Under the pieces are notes generated by a model. That model saw only the letters and a list, made by a program, of their open reading frames with translations. It had not been told where the DNA came from and ran no database searches. This document shows, one piece after another, positions 35,262 through 43,422 of a stretch of DNA of 64,000 nt. Made by a program: the position numbers and the translations under genes. This stretch comes from Mycolicibacterium frederiksbergense (GTDB taxonomy: Bacteria; Actinomycetota; Actinomycetes; Mycobacteriales; Mycobacteriaceae), in the NCBI RefSeq assembly GCF_029893345.1, contig NZ_JARXVE010000011.1, positions 62,001-126,000 on the forward strand. The letters are read 5' to 3'. Every line of letters begins with the position of its first letter. Position 1 is the first letter of the stretch.

Positions 35262-36797
35262 TCACGAAATCTCTTCTCGGAGAATGAATTTCTGGATCTT
35301 TCCGGTGGAGGTCTTGGGGAGCTCCCGGAAGCGGAATTCGTCGGGGATCTTGAACTTGGAGATCCGGGCGGCCAGATGCCTGCGCAGCACTTCGGGATCG
35401 GTTGCCGCGCCCGGTACCAGCGCCACGAACGCCAATGGCCGTTCGCCCCAACGTTCGCTGGGCATCGCGACGACCGCGGCTTCCTGGACGGCGGGGTGCT
35501 CCATCAGGGCCTGCTCCACCTCCACCGAGGAGATGTTCTCGCCGCCGGAGATGATGACATCCTTGGCGCGGTCCTTGATCTCGATGTAACCGTCGGGATG
35601 TCGCACCGCGAGATCGCCGGTGCGCAGCCAGCCGTCGGGAATCGCGGCGCGGGTTGCGGCGTCGTCGCGAAAGTACCCCGGCGTGACATTGTTGCCATGT
35701 ACCGCGATCTCGCCGACAGTGAGGGCGTCGGCGGGCACATCGTTTCCGGCCGGGTCGACGACGCGGGGCTGACGGGAGATGACGTTCCCGATCCCCTGCC
35801 GGGCGTTGAGACGGTCCTGATCGGTTTCGCTGTACCGGTTCCACTCCGGGCGCCAGTCATTGATGACGATCGGGCCGTAGGTCTCGGTCATGCCGTATAG
35901 GTGCGTGACGTCGAAACCGTACGCACGGGCGCGCCCGAGCAGCGCCGGAGCCGGCGGAGATCCACCGGTGGCAACCCAGACGTGCCGATCGGGCCGCGCC
36001 ACGGCCTCGCCGGCGAAGGTGATCATGGACAAGAGCGTGGGAGCCGCACACAGGTGAGTCACACCGTGGTGCTCGATGCTCCGCCAGATCTGCTGGGGCG
36101 CAACCTCACTCATGCAGACGTGGGTGGCACCCGCCGCGGTGACAGCCCACGTGAAGCACCAGCCGTTGCAGTGGAACATCGGCAGTGTCCACAGATACAC
36201 CGACGACATGTCCATCCGACTGTGGAACGCCATCGCCAGCGCCTGCAGGTAGGCACCCCGATGGGTGTAAACGACACCTTTGGGCGTGCCCGTCGTTCCG
36301 CTGGTGTAGTTGATGGCGATCGTGGCGAGTTCGTCGTCGACGACCTCGGTCCGCGGCTGCGCCTGCGCCAAGGCGCTTTCGAACTGCTCGCCCGTCGCGA
36401 TGGTCGTGATCGGTCGCCCGCTGGCGCCGATGGCCGCATCGGCGAGCTCGGCTGCACCCTCGGCGTGAATGAGGATTTCAACCTGCGCGTGGTCCAGGAT
36501 GTAGCCGATCTCACCGGCACCCAATCGGATGTTGATCGGGACCAGCACGCCCGCGGCGAACGGCACCCCATAGTGGGCTTCGAGTACTTCCCGGCTATTG
36601 GGTGCAAGCACGGCCACCCGGCCGCCGTGCGTCAGTCCCAACGCCGTCAGGGCGCCGGCGAGCCGGCTCGCGCGCTCGTACAGCTGCCCGTAGGTGATCG
36701 CGCTGCCGGGGCTGATCACCGCGACCCTGTCGCCATACACCGCGGCCGCGCGGGTCAGGAATTCAACCGGAGACAGCACACATCCGGAGGTGATCAC
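35262..36797 (-). CDS. Acyl-CoA synthetase (AMP-forming)
   Basis: Adenylate-forming ligase of 511 residues that would activate a carboxylic acid as its CoA thioester. Motifs: P-loop YTSGTTGTPKG, GWLRTGDLAVRHPDGYIEIK, DVIISGGENIS and the C-terminal catalytic Lys in TSTGKIQKF. It begins with a GTG overlapping the stop of the upstream gene. It lies in the same operon as two amine dehydrogenases and an aldehyde dehydrogenase, which together could generate the acid it uses. Confidence 0.87.
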   Translation of the reverse strand: MITSGCVLSPVEFLTRAAAVYGDRVAVISPGSAITYGQLYERASRLAGALTALGLTHGGRVAVLAPNSREVLEAHYGVPFAAGVLVPINIRLGAGEIGYILDHAQVEILIHAEGAAELADAAIGASGRPITTIATGEQFESALAQAQPRTEVVDDELATIAINYTSGTTGTPKGVVYTHRGAYLQALAMAFHSRMDMSSVYLWTLPMFHCNGWCFTWAVTAAGATHVCMSEVAPQQIWRSIEHHGVTHLCAAPTLLSMITFAGEAVARPDRHVWVATGGSPPAPALLGRARAYGFDVTHLYGMTETYGPIVINDWRPEWNRYSETDQDRLNARQGIGNVISRQPRVVDPAGNDVPADALTVGEIAVHGNNVTPGYFRDDAATRAAIPDGWLRTGDLAVRHPDGYIEIKDRAKDVIISGGENISSVEVEQALMEHPAVQEAAVVAMPSERWGERPLAFVALVPGAATDPEVLRRHLAARISKFKIPDEFRFRELPKTSTGKIQKFILREEIS

Positions 36798-37834
36798 CGC
36801 GCCGTCGATTCACGTCGCCGGCCGCCTTTCGACGCGATGGCCACGACCGGTAGGTCGGCCATCGACAGCAATCCGGGGCGGGCGTCGACCACTGCGGTGG
36901 CGGCATTGGCGGCGACGGCGATTGTGCTCAGGAAAGACTCGAATCCGGTGGCGGCGTTGATCTCGACCGTCTGCTCATCGCCTTCGATGCGGCACGAGTC
37001 GCCCGGCCGGATCTCATCGCGATCCTCGAAGAACCCGAAAACAATCTCGAGGTCGATCATGTGGCGACCACCGCGCATCCCGCGAGCAGCGTGCCGGACG
37101 GCGGCGATGGTTCCCGGTTCGAGCGCCAGGTGTGTCCCGACCCGCCGCGAATCGGTGACGAAGGCGGGACGCACCGGGTCGACGATGATCTTGTCGAGTT
37201 GCCAACCCAGGCCGCCCGCCAGCGCGGCGATCGCCTGCTCGAACCCGACGTGGCCGATGACGGCACCGTCGGCGGTGGCGGCAGCGAACTCTTCGGGTGT
37301 CAATCCGAGGCCGAACTTCGACAGAATCGCCGAGTACCGCGACATGTCGGTCTGGCGACGAATAACTACACTATTGACGTTTTGCGTGAGGGAACTCAGC
37401 AGCAACGGCAACGTGTCCATGATCATGCCGGGGTTCGCCCCCGTGCCCAACACGGACACGTTGTTCGACTTCGCGGCAAAGTCCAGCCTGGCAGCGACAT
37501 CGGGATGGCTGTACCACGGATAGGCCAGCTCCTCGCAGATGCTCACGACATTGACGGACCGTTCCAGCAACGGAACCGCAATATCGGCGACCTGCGCCAC
37601 ATGGGATGTGGTCGCCACGATGGCCACATCGGCGTCAGGCAGATCGGCAGTATCGCCGACAACCGCCACTCCGAGCGGCCCGACGCCGAGCACGTGACCC
37701 ACGTCTGTCCCGATGAGCTCCGGACGAGGATCGGCGGCGCCCACGATCCGGCAATCCATTCGCCGAGACATCGACGATCCGATCGCCTGCCCCGTAGCAC
37801 CGAGCCCGACGAGGGCAACTCGAATGACGGACAC
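36794..37834 (-). CDS. NAD(P)H-dependent amine dehydrogenase family protein (DAPDH-like), copy 2
   Basis: First gene of the eight-gene operon, 346 residues. The Rossmann motif is VALVGLGATGQAIGSSM. Middle signature ISICEELAYPWYSHPD-like (VVSICEELAYPWYSHPD) corresponds to TISEEALFPWHTSPE of copy 1, and LGTGANPGMIMDTLPL marks the catalytic region. The GTG at 37834 is preferred over 37864 because GGGA lies six bases upstream. The motif shared with the permease/GntR promoter ends 36 bp upstream. Predicted amine-to-ketone oxidation or the reverse; substrate unknown. Confidence 0.8.
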   Translation of the reverse strand: MSVIRVALVGLGATGQAIGSSMSRRMDCRIVGAADPRPELIGTDVGHVLGVGPLGVAVVGDTADLPDADVAIVATTSHVAQVADIAVPLLERSVNVVSICEELAYPWYSHPDVAARLDFAAKSNNVSVLGTGANPGMIMDTLPLLLSSLTQNVNSVVIRRQTDMSRYSAILSKFGLGLTPEEFAAATADGAVIGHVGFEQAIAALAGGLGWQLDKIIVDPVRPAFVTDSRRVGTHLALEPGTIAAVRHAARGMRGGRHMIDLEIVFGFFEDRDEIRPGDSCRIEGDEQTVEINAATGFESFLSTIAVAANAATAVVDARPGLLSMADLPVVAIASKGGRRRESTAR

Positions 37835-37869
37835 CACAACTCCCTTCCGGTGTGACCTGCGCAATAGCT

Positions 37870-37898
37870 AAAACATACATCGTTGTCGGATTTTTGCA
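37870..37898. promoter_or_regulatory. Shared operator motif, copy 2 (promoter of the amine-type operon)
   Basis: Contains AAAACATACATC, TTGTCGG and TTTTTGC in the same order as the copy at 26677-26704, with one extra base. It lies 36 bp upstream of the first gene of the operon, where promoter and operator are expected, and about 157 bp upstream of the divergent broken aldehyde dehydrogenase. No other copy was noticed in the window. Confidence 0.65.
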
Positions 37899-38357
37899 AC
37901 CGTGGGTTTCGGGACTTCGGATGCGGCCGGAACCCCGCCGCCGACGAGCGGATCTGCTTCGCCGCGGGTCGCACCGGCCATCCGCACAGGACACCTCCGC
38001 AAGGCGTGTATTCGTGCACGTATGCCGGTGCGGGCCAAGGCGTCAGGATTGCGGCATGTCTGCGATCGTCTCCCCCATCGACGGCACCGTCATCACGGAA
38101 GTCCCCGATTTCGACGCCGAGGCCGTCGACGCGGCCATGCGGTGTGCTCTTGCGGCGCAAGACGATTGGTGTTCTATCGGCCCGGTAGAACGCGCTGTGG
38201 TCCTGCGGCGCATCGCCCCGGAGTGTGGACTCAGGAGCTGGCCCGCGCGCACCGGATGGCCGCGCGACTGCGCGCGGGAACGGTGTGGCTCAACACCTTC
38301 AAGATGATCTCGGACCTAGGACGTGTTGCTAAAGGGTTTCCTGTTAGCGTTTCGTTC

Positions 38358-38783
38358 GTGAGTGCAGCGTTGGAGCGGATCACTGAGCGCGTCAACCGTC
38401 TGGGAGATGTCGAGGATCCCGGAACGCCGACGCCGCTGTTGACGATCGATGAATTCTTTGACGGTAATGACGTTGTGGGCAGCATCGGATGCAACCTGTA
38501 TCCGGAGGTTGACCCTCAGGTGGTTCGTGCGGCGCTGGTCAGGATCGCTGAGCGCCCAGATGTTTACGACGTGCGCGTCGCTATCTACAGCTTTGACGAT
38601 CCAGACTGGCCGTATGCGGAACGTGTGGTGATCGCGACGACATCCACACCCGCCGAGGTGATGGATTGGTTCCCTGAAGATCTCGCCCCGAGTGATGCGT
38701 GGGTGGGGCCGGAGGAGGGCTTCAACACTGAGCCGTATGAACTTGCAGCCGGCAGTTCCATGGTCATCTGCTGGTGGGATTAG
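38358..38783 (+). CDS. Passenger protein inside the IS, unknown function
   Basis: Unrecognised soluble protein of 141 residues (GTG start; VSAALERITERVNRLGDVED at the start, SSMVICWWD at the end). It is acidic, with a pattern of short strands and helices and motif-like runs LLTIDEFFDGNDVVGSIGCN and YSFDDPDWPYAERVVIATT. It lies wholly inside the terminal repeats and converges with the transposase, overlapping it by four bases, so it travels with the element. The small acidic character recalls immunity-type proteins, but no family can be named. Confidence 0.65.
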   Translation: MSAALERITERVNRLGDVEDPGTPTPLLTIDEFFDGNDVVGSIGCNLYPEVDPQVVRAALVRIAERPDVYDVRVAIYSFDDPDWPYAERVVIATTSTPAEVMDWFPEDLAPSDAWVGPEEGFNTEPYELAAGSSMVICWWD

Positions 38784-39595
38784 CGAGCCTGAACCCAGTG
38801 GAGGGTGGCGGCGAGGCAGAGTCCGGCGTGGTAGTTGCGGGCGGTCTTGTCTGAGCGCATCGCGATGCCGCGCCATTGCTTGAGCTTGTTGAAGCACCGC
38901 TCCACGACGTTGCGGCCGCGGTAGCGGGCGCGCTGCTGGTCGCCGAACTCGATCGGCCGACCCGGCTTGTTCCGGCGGTGCGCGACCTGATCGTCCCGCT
39001 CGGGAATCGTCGCGGCGATCCCACGCTCACGCAGCCAGGCGCGGTTCGCTCTGGACGGGTACCTCTTGTCGGCCATCACCCGATCCGGTCTCGTTCGCGG
39101 CCTGCCCCTGCGACCGGGCACCCGGATTTGCTCGAGCGTCGCCGTCATCATGCTGGTGTCGGCAGCCTGCCCCGGGGTGAGGATAGACGCGAGAGCGCGT
39201 CCCTTCCCGTCGCAGTCCAGATGATTCTTCGTCGTCAACCCGCCCCGAGTGCGTCCGATCGCATGATCAGGCGGCTCGTCACCCACCCAGTCCACGTCAC
39301 CGGATCGCTGCGCGAGGGACTGCGGTTGTTCCAGCACCCGCGCCCAGACGCCCTGCTCGGACCACCGGTTGAAGTTCTTGTAGATCGTGTTCCAGTTCCC
39401 GAACCGCTCCGGCACATCCCGCCACGGCGCGCCCGTCCGGAACCGCCACACGGTCGCTTCGACCACCATGCGTCGATCCACCGGCGGACGCCCCGTCGCC
39501 TTCACAGTCGGGAACAACGGCCCGATCACAGCCCACGCCTCATCCGAGATCACATCACGCGCCACGACATCCGGCTTCGCCCGCACGCCAGTCAA
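38780..39595 (-). CDS. IS5-family DDE transposase, probably lacking the first catalytic Asp
   Basis: Transposase of 271 residues. The N-terminal domain has WRFRTGAPWRDVPERFGNWN. The second catalytic Asp is in PDRVMADKRYPSRANR and the Glu is in RNVVERCFNKLKQWRG. The stretch GDVDWVGDEPPDHAIGRTRG jumps from the strand before the first Asp straight to the HAIGRSRGG-type segment. Relatives have some 20-40 residues here, including the VDST/VDGT Asp. The frame stays open, so this is an in-frame deletion that likely kills catalysis. Confidence 0.8.
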   Translation of the reverse strand: MTGVRAKPDVVARDVISDEAWAVIGPLFPTVKATGRPPVDRRMVVEATVWRFRTGAPWRDVPERFGNWNTIYKNFNRWSEQGVWARVLEQPQSLAQRSGDVDWVGDEPPDHAIGRTRGGLTTKNHLDCDGKGRALASILTPGQAADTSMMTATLEQIRVPGRRGRPRTRPDRVMADKRYPSRANRAWLRERGIAATIPERDDQVAHRRNKPGRPIEFGDQQRARYRGRNVVERCFNKLKQWRGIAMRSDKTARNYHAGLCLAATLHWVQAR

Positions 39596-39753
39596 ACGCG
39601 TTTAGCAACACGTCCTAGTGCCGTTCGGTGGAATCGACCGGTCTGGCCACGGCCGGGAAGGCGGCCGATCCGCCATCGAGCTCTACACCCGGGTCAAGAG
39701 TGTCTGGACGTCGCTGCACGATGACGAGGTGACCGCCGATATCTGCCTGTGAA

Positions 39754-41124
39754 TCACAGCCAGTCGGCCGGCCGGATCTCGTCGGCACCGGGGACCACGG
39801 CGCGCGGCCGCTCGCCGGCACCGTCCAGCGGCCGCGTCGCGTCGACGCCGACCCGATCGGTCACCCCGCCTTCGCGCAGGCTGCGGTCGACGGGGTTGCC
39901 CCGACCGCCCGGGATGACCACCAGATCGCGAGAGCCCTGCACCCGCGTCGCAATGGCTCGCTCGACCGCCGCACTGTCATGCGGAGAGACGTCGGCATCC
40001 ACCACCACCACGTGTTTGAGGTCCCGATGCCCGGCGAACGCGGCGACGATCGCGTCCATGCCGTCGCCCTCATGCTGCTTTTCGATGCTCACGATCGCGT
40101 GGAACTTGCGCAGCCCGCCAAGGGTTACCCGCACATCGCGCAGCCCGGGCAGCACGGCCCTGATCGCGCCGAACAGCACCCCCTCGTTGGGCAGCCCCAT
40201 GATGTTGAGTTGCTCCCGCGATCCCGATGTCAAGCCCTGGTAGATCGCATCCCGACGCCGGGTCAGCGCGGTCGCCCGGAACACCCGCGCGGGTTCGCTC
40301 TCGTATTCGCCGTCGAACTCGGCGAACGGTCCCTCGTCCGCCCAACGGCCGGGCACGATCTCCCCTTCGAGCACGATCTCCGCCTCGGCCGGGACGTGCA
40401 CCGGCACAGTACGGCACGCCACCAGAGGGAGCTGCCGATTCTGCAGTGCCCCAACGATTCCCAGTTCGTCGAAGCCAAATGGGGCGGCGCTTCCCGAGGT
40501 CGCGGCGGCCAGCCGGGTGGCGGCGTCCAGCCCGAGCACCACCGCGACCGGTAGCGCCCGGCCGGCGGACTCGGCCCGCTGCAGCAGCCGGTGTAAGTGG
40601 CGCTGCACGATCACGATGCCCGTCTCGTTTCCCCCGCGCAGTTGCATCCGGTGATACGACAGGTTACGTACCCCCAGTTCGGGATCCTCGGCGATCACCA
40701 CCCCGGTGGTGATGTAGGGCCCGTTGTCACCTTCGTGATGGGTGAGTACCGGCAGTTCGGCACCGAGGTCGAGCGCCTCGCCGGCCAGCACCTCCTCCTG
40801 TACCGGTCCGCTGGAGACGATCACCGGTGCCACCGGGTGGCGTAATGCGTTGGCGTAGCGCCGCGCAACCTGGTCGATTCCGACGCGGAAGGAGGTCGCG
40901 ATCATCTCGCGTGATGCCTGGGTGTTGATCACCACGGGGTGGCGCGAGCCCACCACAGACTCGAACACCAGCGCCGGGCCGGTCTCGCAGGCGCGGGCCA
41001 GTGCCGCGATCTGGAATCGCGGATCGGCCTGGCGGCGGACCCGCGCGAGTAGTCCCGCGCGGTCCAGCAGCCGCAGCTCCTCGCGCAGGTTGTGCGCAGC
41101 CGCGGCCTGATCTGGTTCAGCCAT
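39754..41124 (-). CDS. UbiD-family (prenylated-FMN) decarboxylase
   Basis: Reversible decarboxylase of the UbiD family, 456 residues, acting on unsaturated or aromatic carboxylic acids with prenyl-FMN and a divalent metal. Cofactor-site features are NLSYHRMQLRGGNETG and IVLEGEIVPGRW, then ADEGPFAEFDGEY, whose Glu matches the catalytic acid. The ATG at 41124 overlaps the UbiX gene, which would supply the cofactor. Last gene of the cluster. Substrate unknown; the linked Rieske dioxygenase suggests a ring carboxylate. Confidence 0.88.
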   Translation of the reverse strand: MAEPDQAAAAHNLREELRLLDRAGLLARVRRQADPRFQIAALARACETGPALVFESVVGSRHPVVINTQASREMIATSFRVGIDQVARRYANALRHPVAPVIVSSGPVQEEVLAGEALDLGAELPVLTHHEGDNGPYITTGVVIAEDPELGVRNLSYHRMQLRGGNETGIVIVQRHLHRLLQRAESAGRALPVAVVLGLDAATRLAAATSGSAAPFGFDELGIVGALQNRQLPLVACRTVPVHVPAEAEIVLEGEIVPGRWADEGPFAEFDGEYESEPARVFRATALTRRRDAIYQGLTSGSREQLNIMGLPNEGVLFGAIRAVLPGLRDVRVTLGGLRKFHAIVSIEKQHEGDGMDAIVAAFAGHRDLKHVVVVDADVSPHDSAAVERAIATRVQGSRDLVVIPGGRGNPVDRSLREGGVTDRVGVDATRPLDGAGERPRAVVPGADEIRPADWL

Positions 41125-41710
41125 CGGCGATTCCGTTGCGCCTGCGACGCCCTTGCCAGCGGACCAAACCCGGTGCGGCCAGGCCGAGCACATCGAAGGC
41201 TCTCGTCACGGTGTGCGTGATCATCTCGTCGATGTCGGCGGGTCTGTGGTAAAACGCCGGCACCGGCGGCATGATGATGCCGCCGGATTCGGTCACCTGG
41301 CTCATCAGCCTCAGATGCCCCGCATGCAGCGGGGTTTCGCGCAGCAACAGCACCAACCGCCGACGTTCCTTCAGCATCACATCGGCAGCCCGCACCAGCA
41401 GTGTCGCATCGAAGCAATTCGCGACCGCGGACAGGGTTTTCACGCTGCAGGGGGCGATCAGCATGGCATCGGCGGTTGACGACCCACTGGCCAGCGTCGA
41501 GGCCAGGTCATGGTCGTCGTGCACCGTGTCGGCCAGCGCCAGCACATCGCGCACCGTCCAGTCGGTCTCCTGGTGGATCGAATCGCGGCCGGCCCGAGTG
41601 ACGATCAGATCGGTGTGCAGATCATCGATCTCGGCGGCCAGTTCGAGGGCCCGGATGCCCAGTGCGCTACCGGACGCACCGGTAATGCCGATGATCAGTC
41701 GGGCCACCAC
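41117..41710 (-). CDS. ubiX: Flavin prenyltransferase UbiX
   Basis: Makes prenyl-FMN for UbiD enzymes from FMN and dimethylallyl (pyro)phosphate. The 197 residues have the N-terminal nucleotide site IIGITGASGSALGIRALEL, SVKTLSAVANCF and the C-terminal VLLLRETPLHAGHLRLM, then IIMPPVPAFY. Starts GTG at 41710, one base after the IlvD-type stop, and overlaps the UbiD gene by eight bases, so cofactor and apoenzyme are co-produced. Confidence 0.94.
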   Translation of the reverse strand: MVARLIIGITGASGSALGIRALELAAEIDDLHTDLIVTRAGRDSIHQETDWTVRDVLALADTVHDDHDLASTLASGSSTADAMLIAPCSVKTLSAVANCFDATLLVRAADVMLKERRRLVLLLRETPLHAGHLRLMSQVTESGGIIMPPVPAFYHRPADIDEMITHTVTRAFDVLGLAAPGLVRWQGRRRRNGIADG

Positions 41711-41711
41711 G

Positions 41712-43412
41712 TCACCTGCGCTCGGCGGTCCACAGATCGAAGTCGCAGCCGTCGGGCGCCTGTGTCACGTGGCTTTGGTAAAGGCGACCGTAGCCGCTGA
41801 GCCCCGACGGGAAGTCGGCGGTCGGCCGGCTCGCCGCACCGCGCGCCCGCTCCGCCAGCTGCTCGGGCGAGACCAGCAAGTCCAGCCTGCGCTCGGCCAC
41901 CGACATCCGGATACGGTCACCGGTGCGCACCAGGCCGAGTGGGCCGCCGACGGCGGCTTCGGGCGCCACATGCAGCACGATCGTGCCGTAGGCGGTGCCG
42001 CTCATCCGCGCGTCAGATATGCGCAGCATGTCGGTTACTCCGCGCTGAGCGAGTTTGCGAGGGATCGGCAGGTATCCGGCCTCGGGCATTCCCGCGGCGA
42101 TCGGTCCGGCATTCTGCAGCACCAACGCGTCATCCTCGGCCACATCGAGGTCCGGATCGTCGATCCGGTCGGCCATGTCCTGAAGCGATGTGAACACCAC
42201 TGCGCGAGCGGTCTTTTCGAACAATTCCGGGGTCGCAGCCGAACGTTTGAGCAGCGCACCGTCCGGCGCCAGGCTGCCGAACAGCGCCACCAGCCCGCCG
42301 TGCGGATCGACCGGCGCCTCGGGCGCGGCGATCACCGCGCTGTCATGCCACTGGCCCGCCGCCTCGACGCCGTCCCGCAGCGTGCCGCCCCATACTGTCG
42401 GCGCGGACAGGTCGCACCGGCCGTCCAGCTGACGCAGCACCTGAGGTATGCCCCCGGCCGCGTGCAGATCCGACATGTAATGCGATCCGGTGGGTTTCAG
42501 GTCGACGAGAACCGGTGTGGCGTCGCTGAGTTCGTTGAACCGCTGCATATCAAGCCGAAGCCCGGCCCGCCCGGCGATGGCGGCCAGGTGCACCACGGCA
42601 TTGGTGGACCCGCCCAGGGCGAGCAGCACCCGCACAGCATTGTCGAGCGCCTGTTCGGTGACCAGCTGGCGGGGCGTGGGCGAGCCATCGACAGCCAGCC
42701 GCGCGGCGACCGCCCCGGTGCGTTCGGCGATCCGCAACCGGTCAGCGTGAACGGCCGGTACGGTCGCGGCGCCGGGCAGGCTCAGCCCCATCGTCTCGAT
42801 CAGCGCCGCCATCGTCGAGGCCGTCCCCATCACCGGACAGGTACCTGCGGTGGCGGCCAGGTTGCGTCGCACCGACGTCAACCGCTCGGTGTCGACGTCA
42901 CCAGCCCGGAATTTGGCCCAGTAGCGGCGGCAGTCCGTGCACGCACCGAGCGCCTCGCCTTCGAAGGAGCCGGTGCTCATCGGCCCGACCGGCAGCATGA
43001 TGGCCGGCTTGTCCACCGACAACGCGGCCATCAGCTGCGCCGGTAATGTCTTGTCACACCCGCCGATCAGCACCACCGCGTCCATCGGCTGACCCCGCAC
43101 CAGCTCCTCGGTCTCCATCGCCGCAAGATTGCGGAAGTACATCGAGGTCGGCGACAGGAACGCTTCGCCCAACGAGGCCGTGGGAAACACCATCGGCAAC
43201 GCCCCCGACGTCAATAAACCGCGCTTGACAGCCTCCACGAGGCTGGGCACCAATCGGTGGCAGTTGTTGAAATCGCTTGCTGTCCACGTGATACCGACGA
43301 CGGGCCGCTCGAGAAGTTCTTCGGTGTAGCCCATCGAAGACGCGAACGCGGTGCGCAGAAAGCGGGCGAATCCCTTGTCGCCGTAGTCGGTGAGGCCGTC
43401 TTCCAGTCCCAT
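41712..43412 (-). CDS. IlvD/Edd-family Fe-S dehydratase
   Basis: Dihydroxy-acid or sugar-acid dehydratase, 566 residues. Fe-S cysteines are visible in VLIGGCDKTLPAQLMAAL, GACTDC and AGTCPVMGTASTMAAL; the C-terminal part has ISDARMSGTAYGT, containing the catalytic Ser region. Family members convert 2,3-dihydroxycarboxylates to 2-oxo acids. It sits between ferredoxin reductase and UbiX in a presumed catabolic operon, so it may act on a dihydroxylated intermediate rather than in valine biosynthesis; this is inference. Confidence 0.88.
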   Translation of the reverse strand: MGLEDGLTDYGDKGFARFLRTAFASSMGYTEELLERPVVGITWTASDFNNCHRLVPSLVEAVKRGLLTSGALPMVFPTASLGEAFLSPTSMYFRNLAAMETEELVRGQPMDAVVLIGGCDKTLPAQLMAALSVDKPAIMLPVGPMSTGSFEGEALGACTDCRRYWAKFRAGDVDTERLTSVRRNLAATAGTCPVMGTASTMAALIETMGLSLPGAATVPAVHADRLRIAERTGAVAARLAVDGSPTPRQLVTEQALDNAVRVLLALGGSTNAVVHLAAIAGRAGLRLDMQRFNELSDATPVLVDLKPTGSHYMSDLHAAGGIPQVLRQLDGRCDLSAPTVWGGTLRDGVEAAGQWHDSAVIAAPEAPVDPHGGLVALFGSLAPDGALLKRSAATPELFEKTARAVVFTSLQDMADRIDDPDLDVAEDDALVLQNAGPIAAGMPEAGYLPIPRKLAQRGVTDMLRISDARMSGTAYGTIVLHVAPEAAVGGPLGLVRTGDRIRMSVAERRLDLLVSPEQLAERARGAASRPTADFPSGLSGYGRLYQSHVTQAPDGCDFDLWTAERR

Positions 43413-43422
43413 TTCTTCTCCC

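Larger units (their letters stand above)
38320..39614. mobile_element. IS5-type insertion sequence with passenger gene
   Basis: A 1295-bp element bounded by perfect 14-bp terminal inverted repeats, GACGTGTTGCTAAA at 38320-38333 and its complement at 39601-39614. It is flanked by a 4-bp target duplication CTAG (38316-38319 and 39615-39618). CTAG duplication and the transposase type indicate the IS5 family. It carries the transposase on the minus strand and a 141-codon gene on the plus strand. It interrupts the aldehyde dehydrogenase remnant. Confidence 0.93.
38056..39752 (+). pseudogene. Aldehyde dehydrogenase remnant, internally deleted and split by an IS
   Basis: The N-terminal piece (38056-38220, starting MSAIVSPIDGTVITEVPDFD) encodes about 54 residues of an aldehyde dehydrogenase. 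After it, in another frame, comes a C-terminal piece, AHRMAARLRAGTVWLNTFKM, broken at 38316. The reading resumes at 39615 beyond the IS as VPFGGIDRSGHGREGG, then SAIELYTRVKSVW, to a TGA at 39752. Removing the IS and one CTAG restores this C-terminal frame exactly. The roughly 300-residue middle, with the catalytic Cys, is gone. The gene would have been divergent from the amine operon. Confidence 0.88.

Noticed and set aside
37900..38055. Possible small gene between the amine operon promoter and the aldehyde dehydrogenase remnant
   Set aside because: Only arginine/proline-rich short frames with no start signal; more likely promoter and leader DNA.
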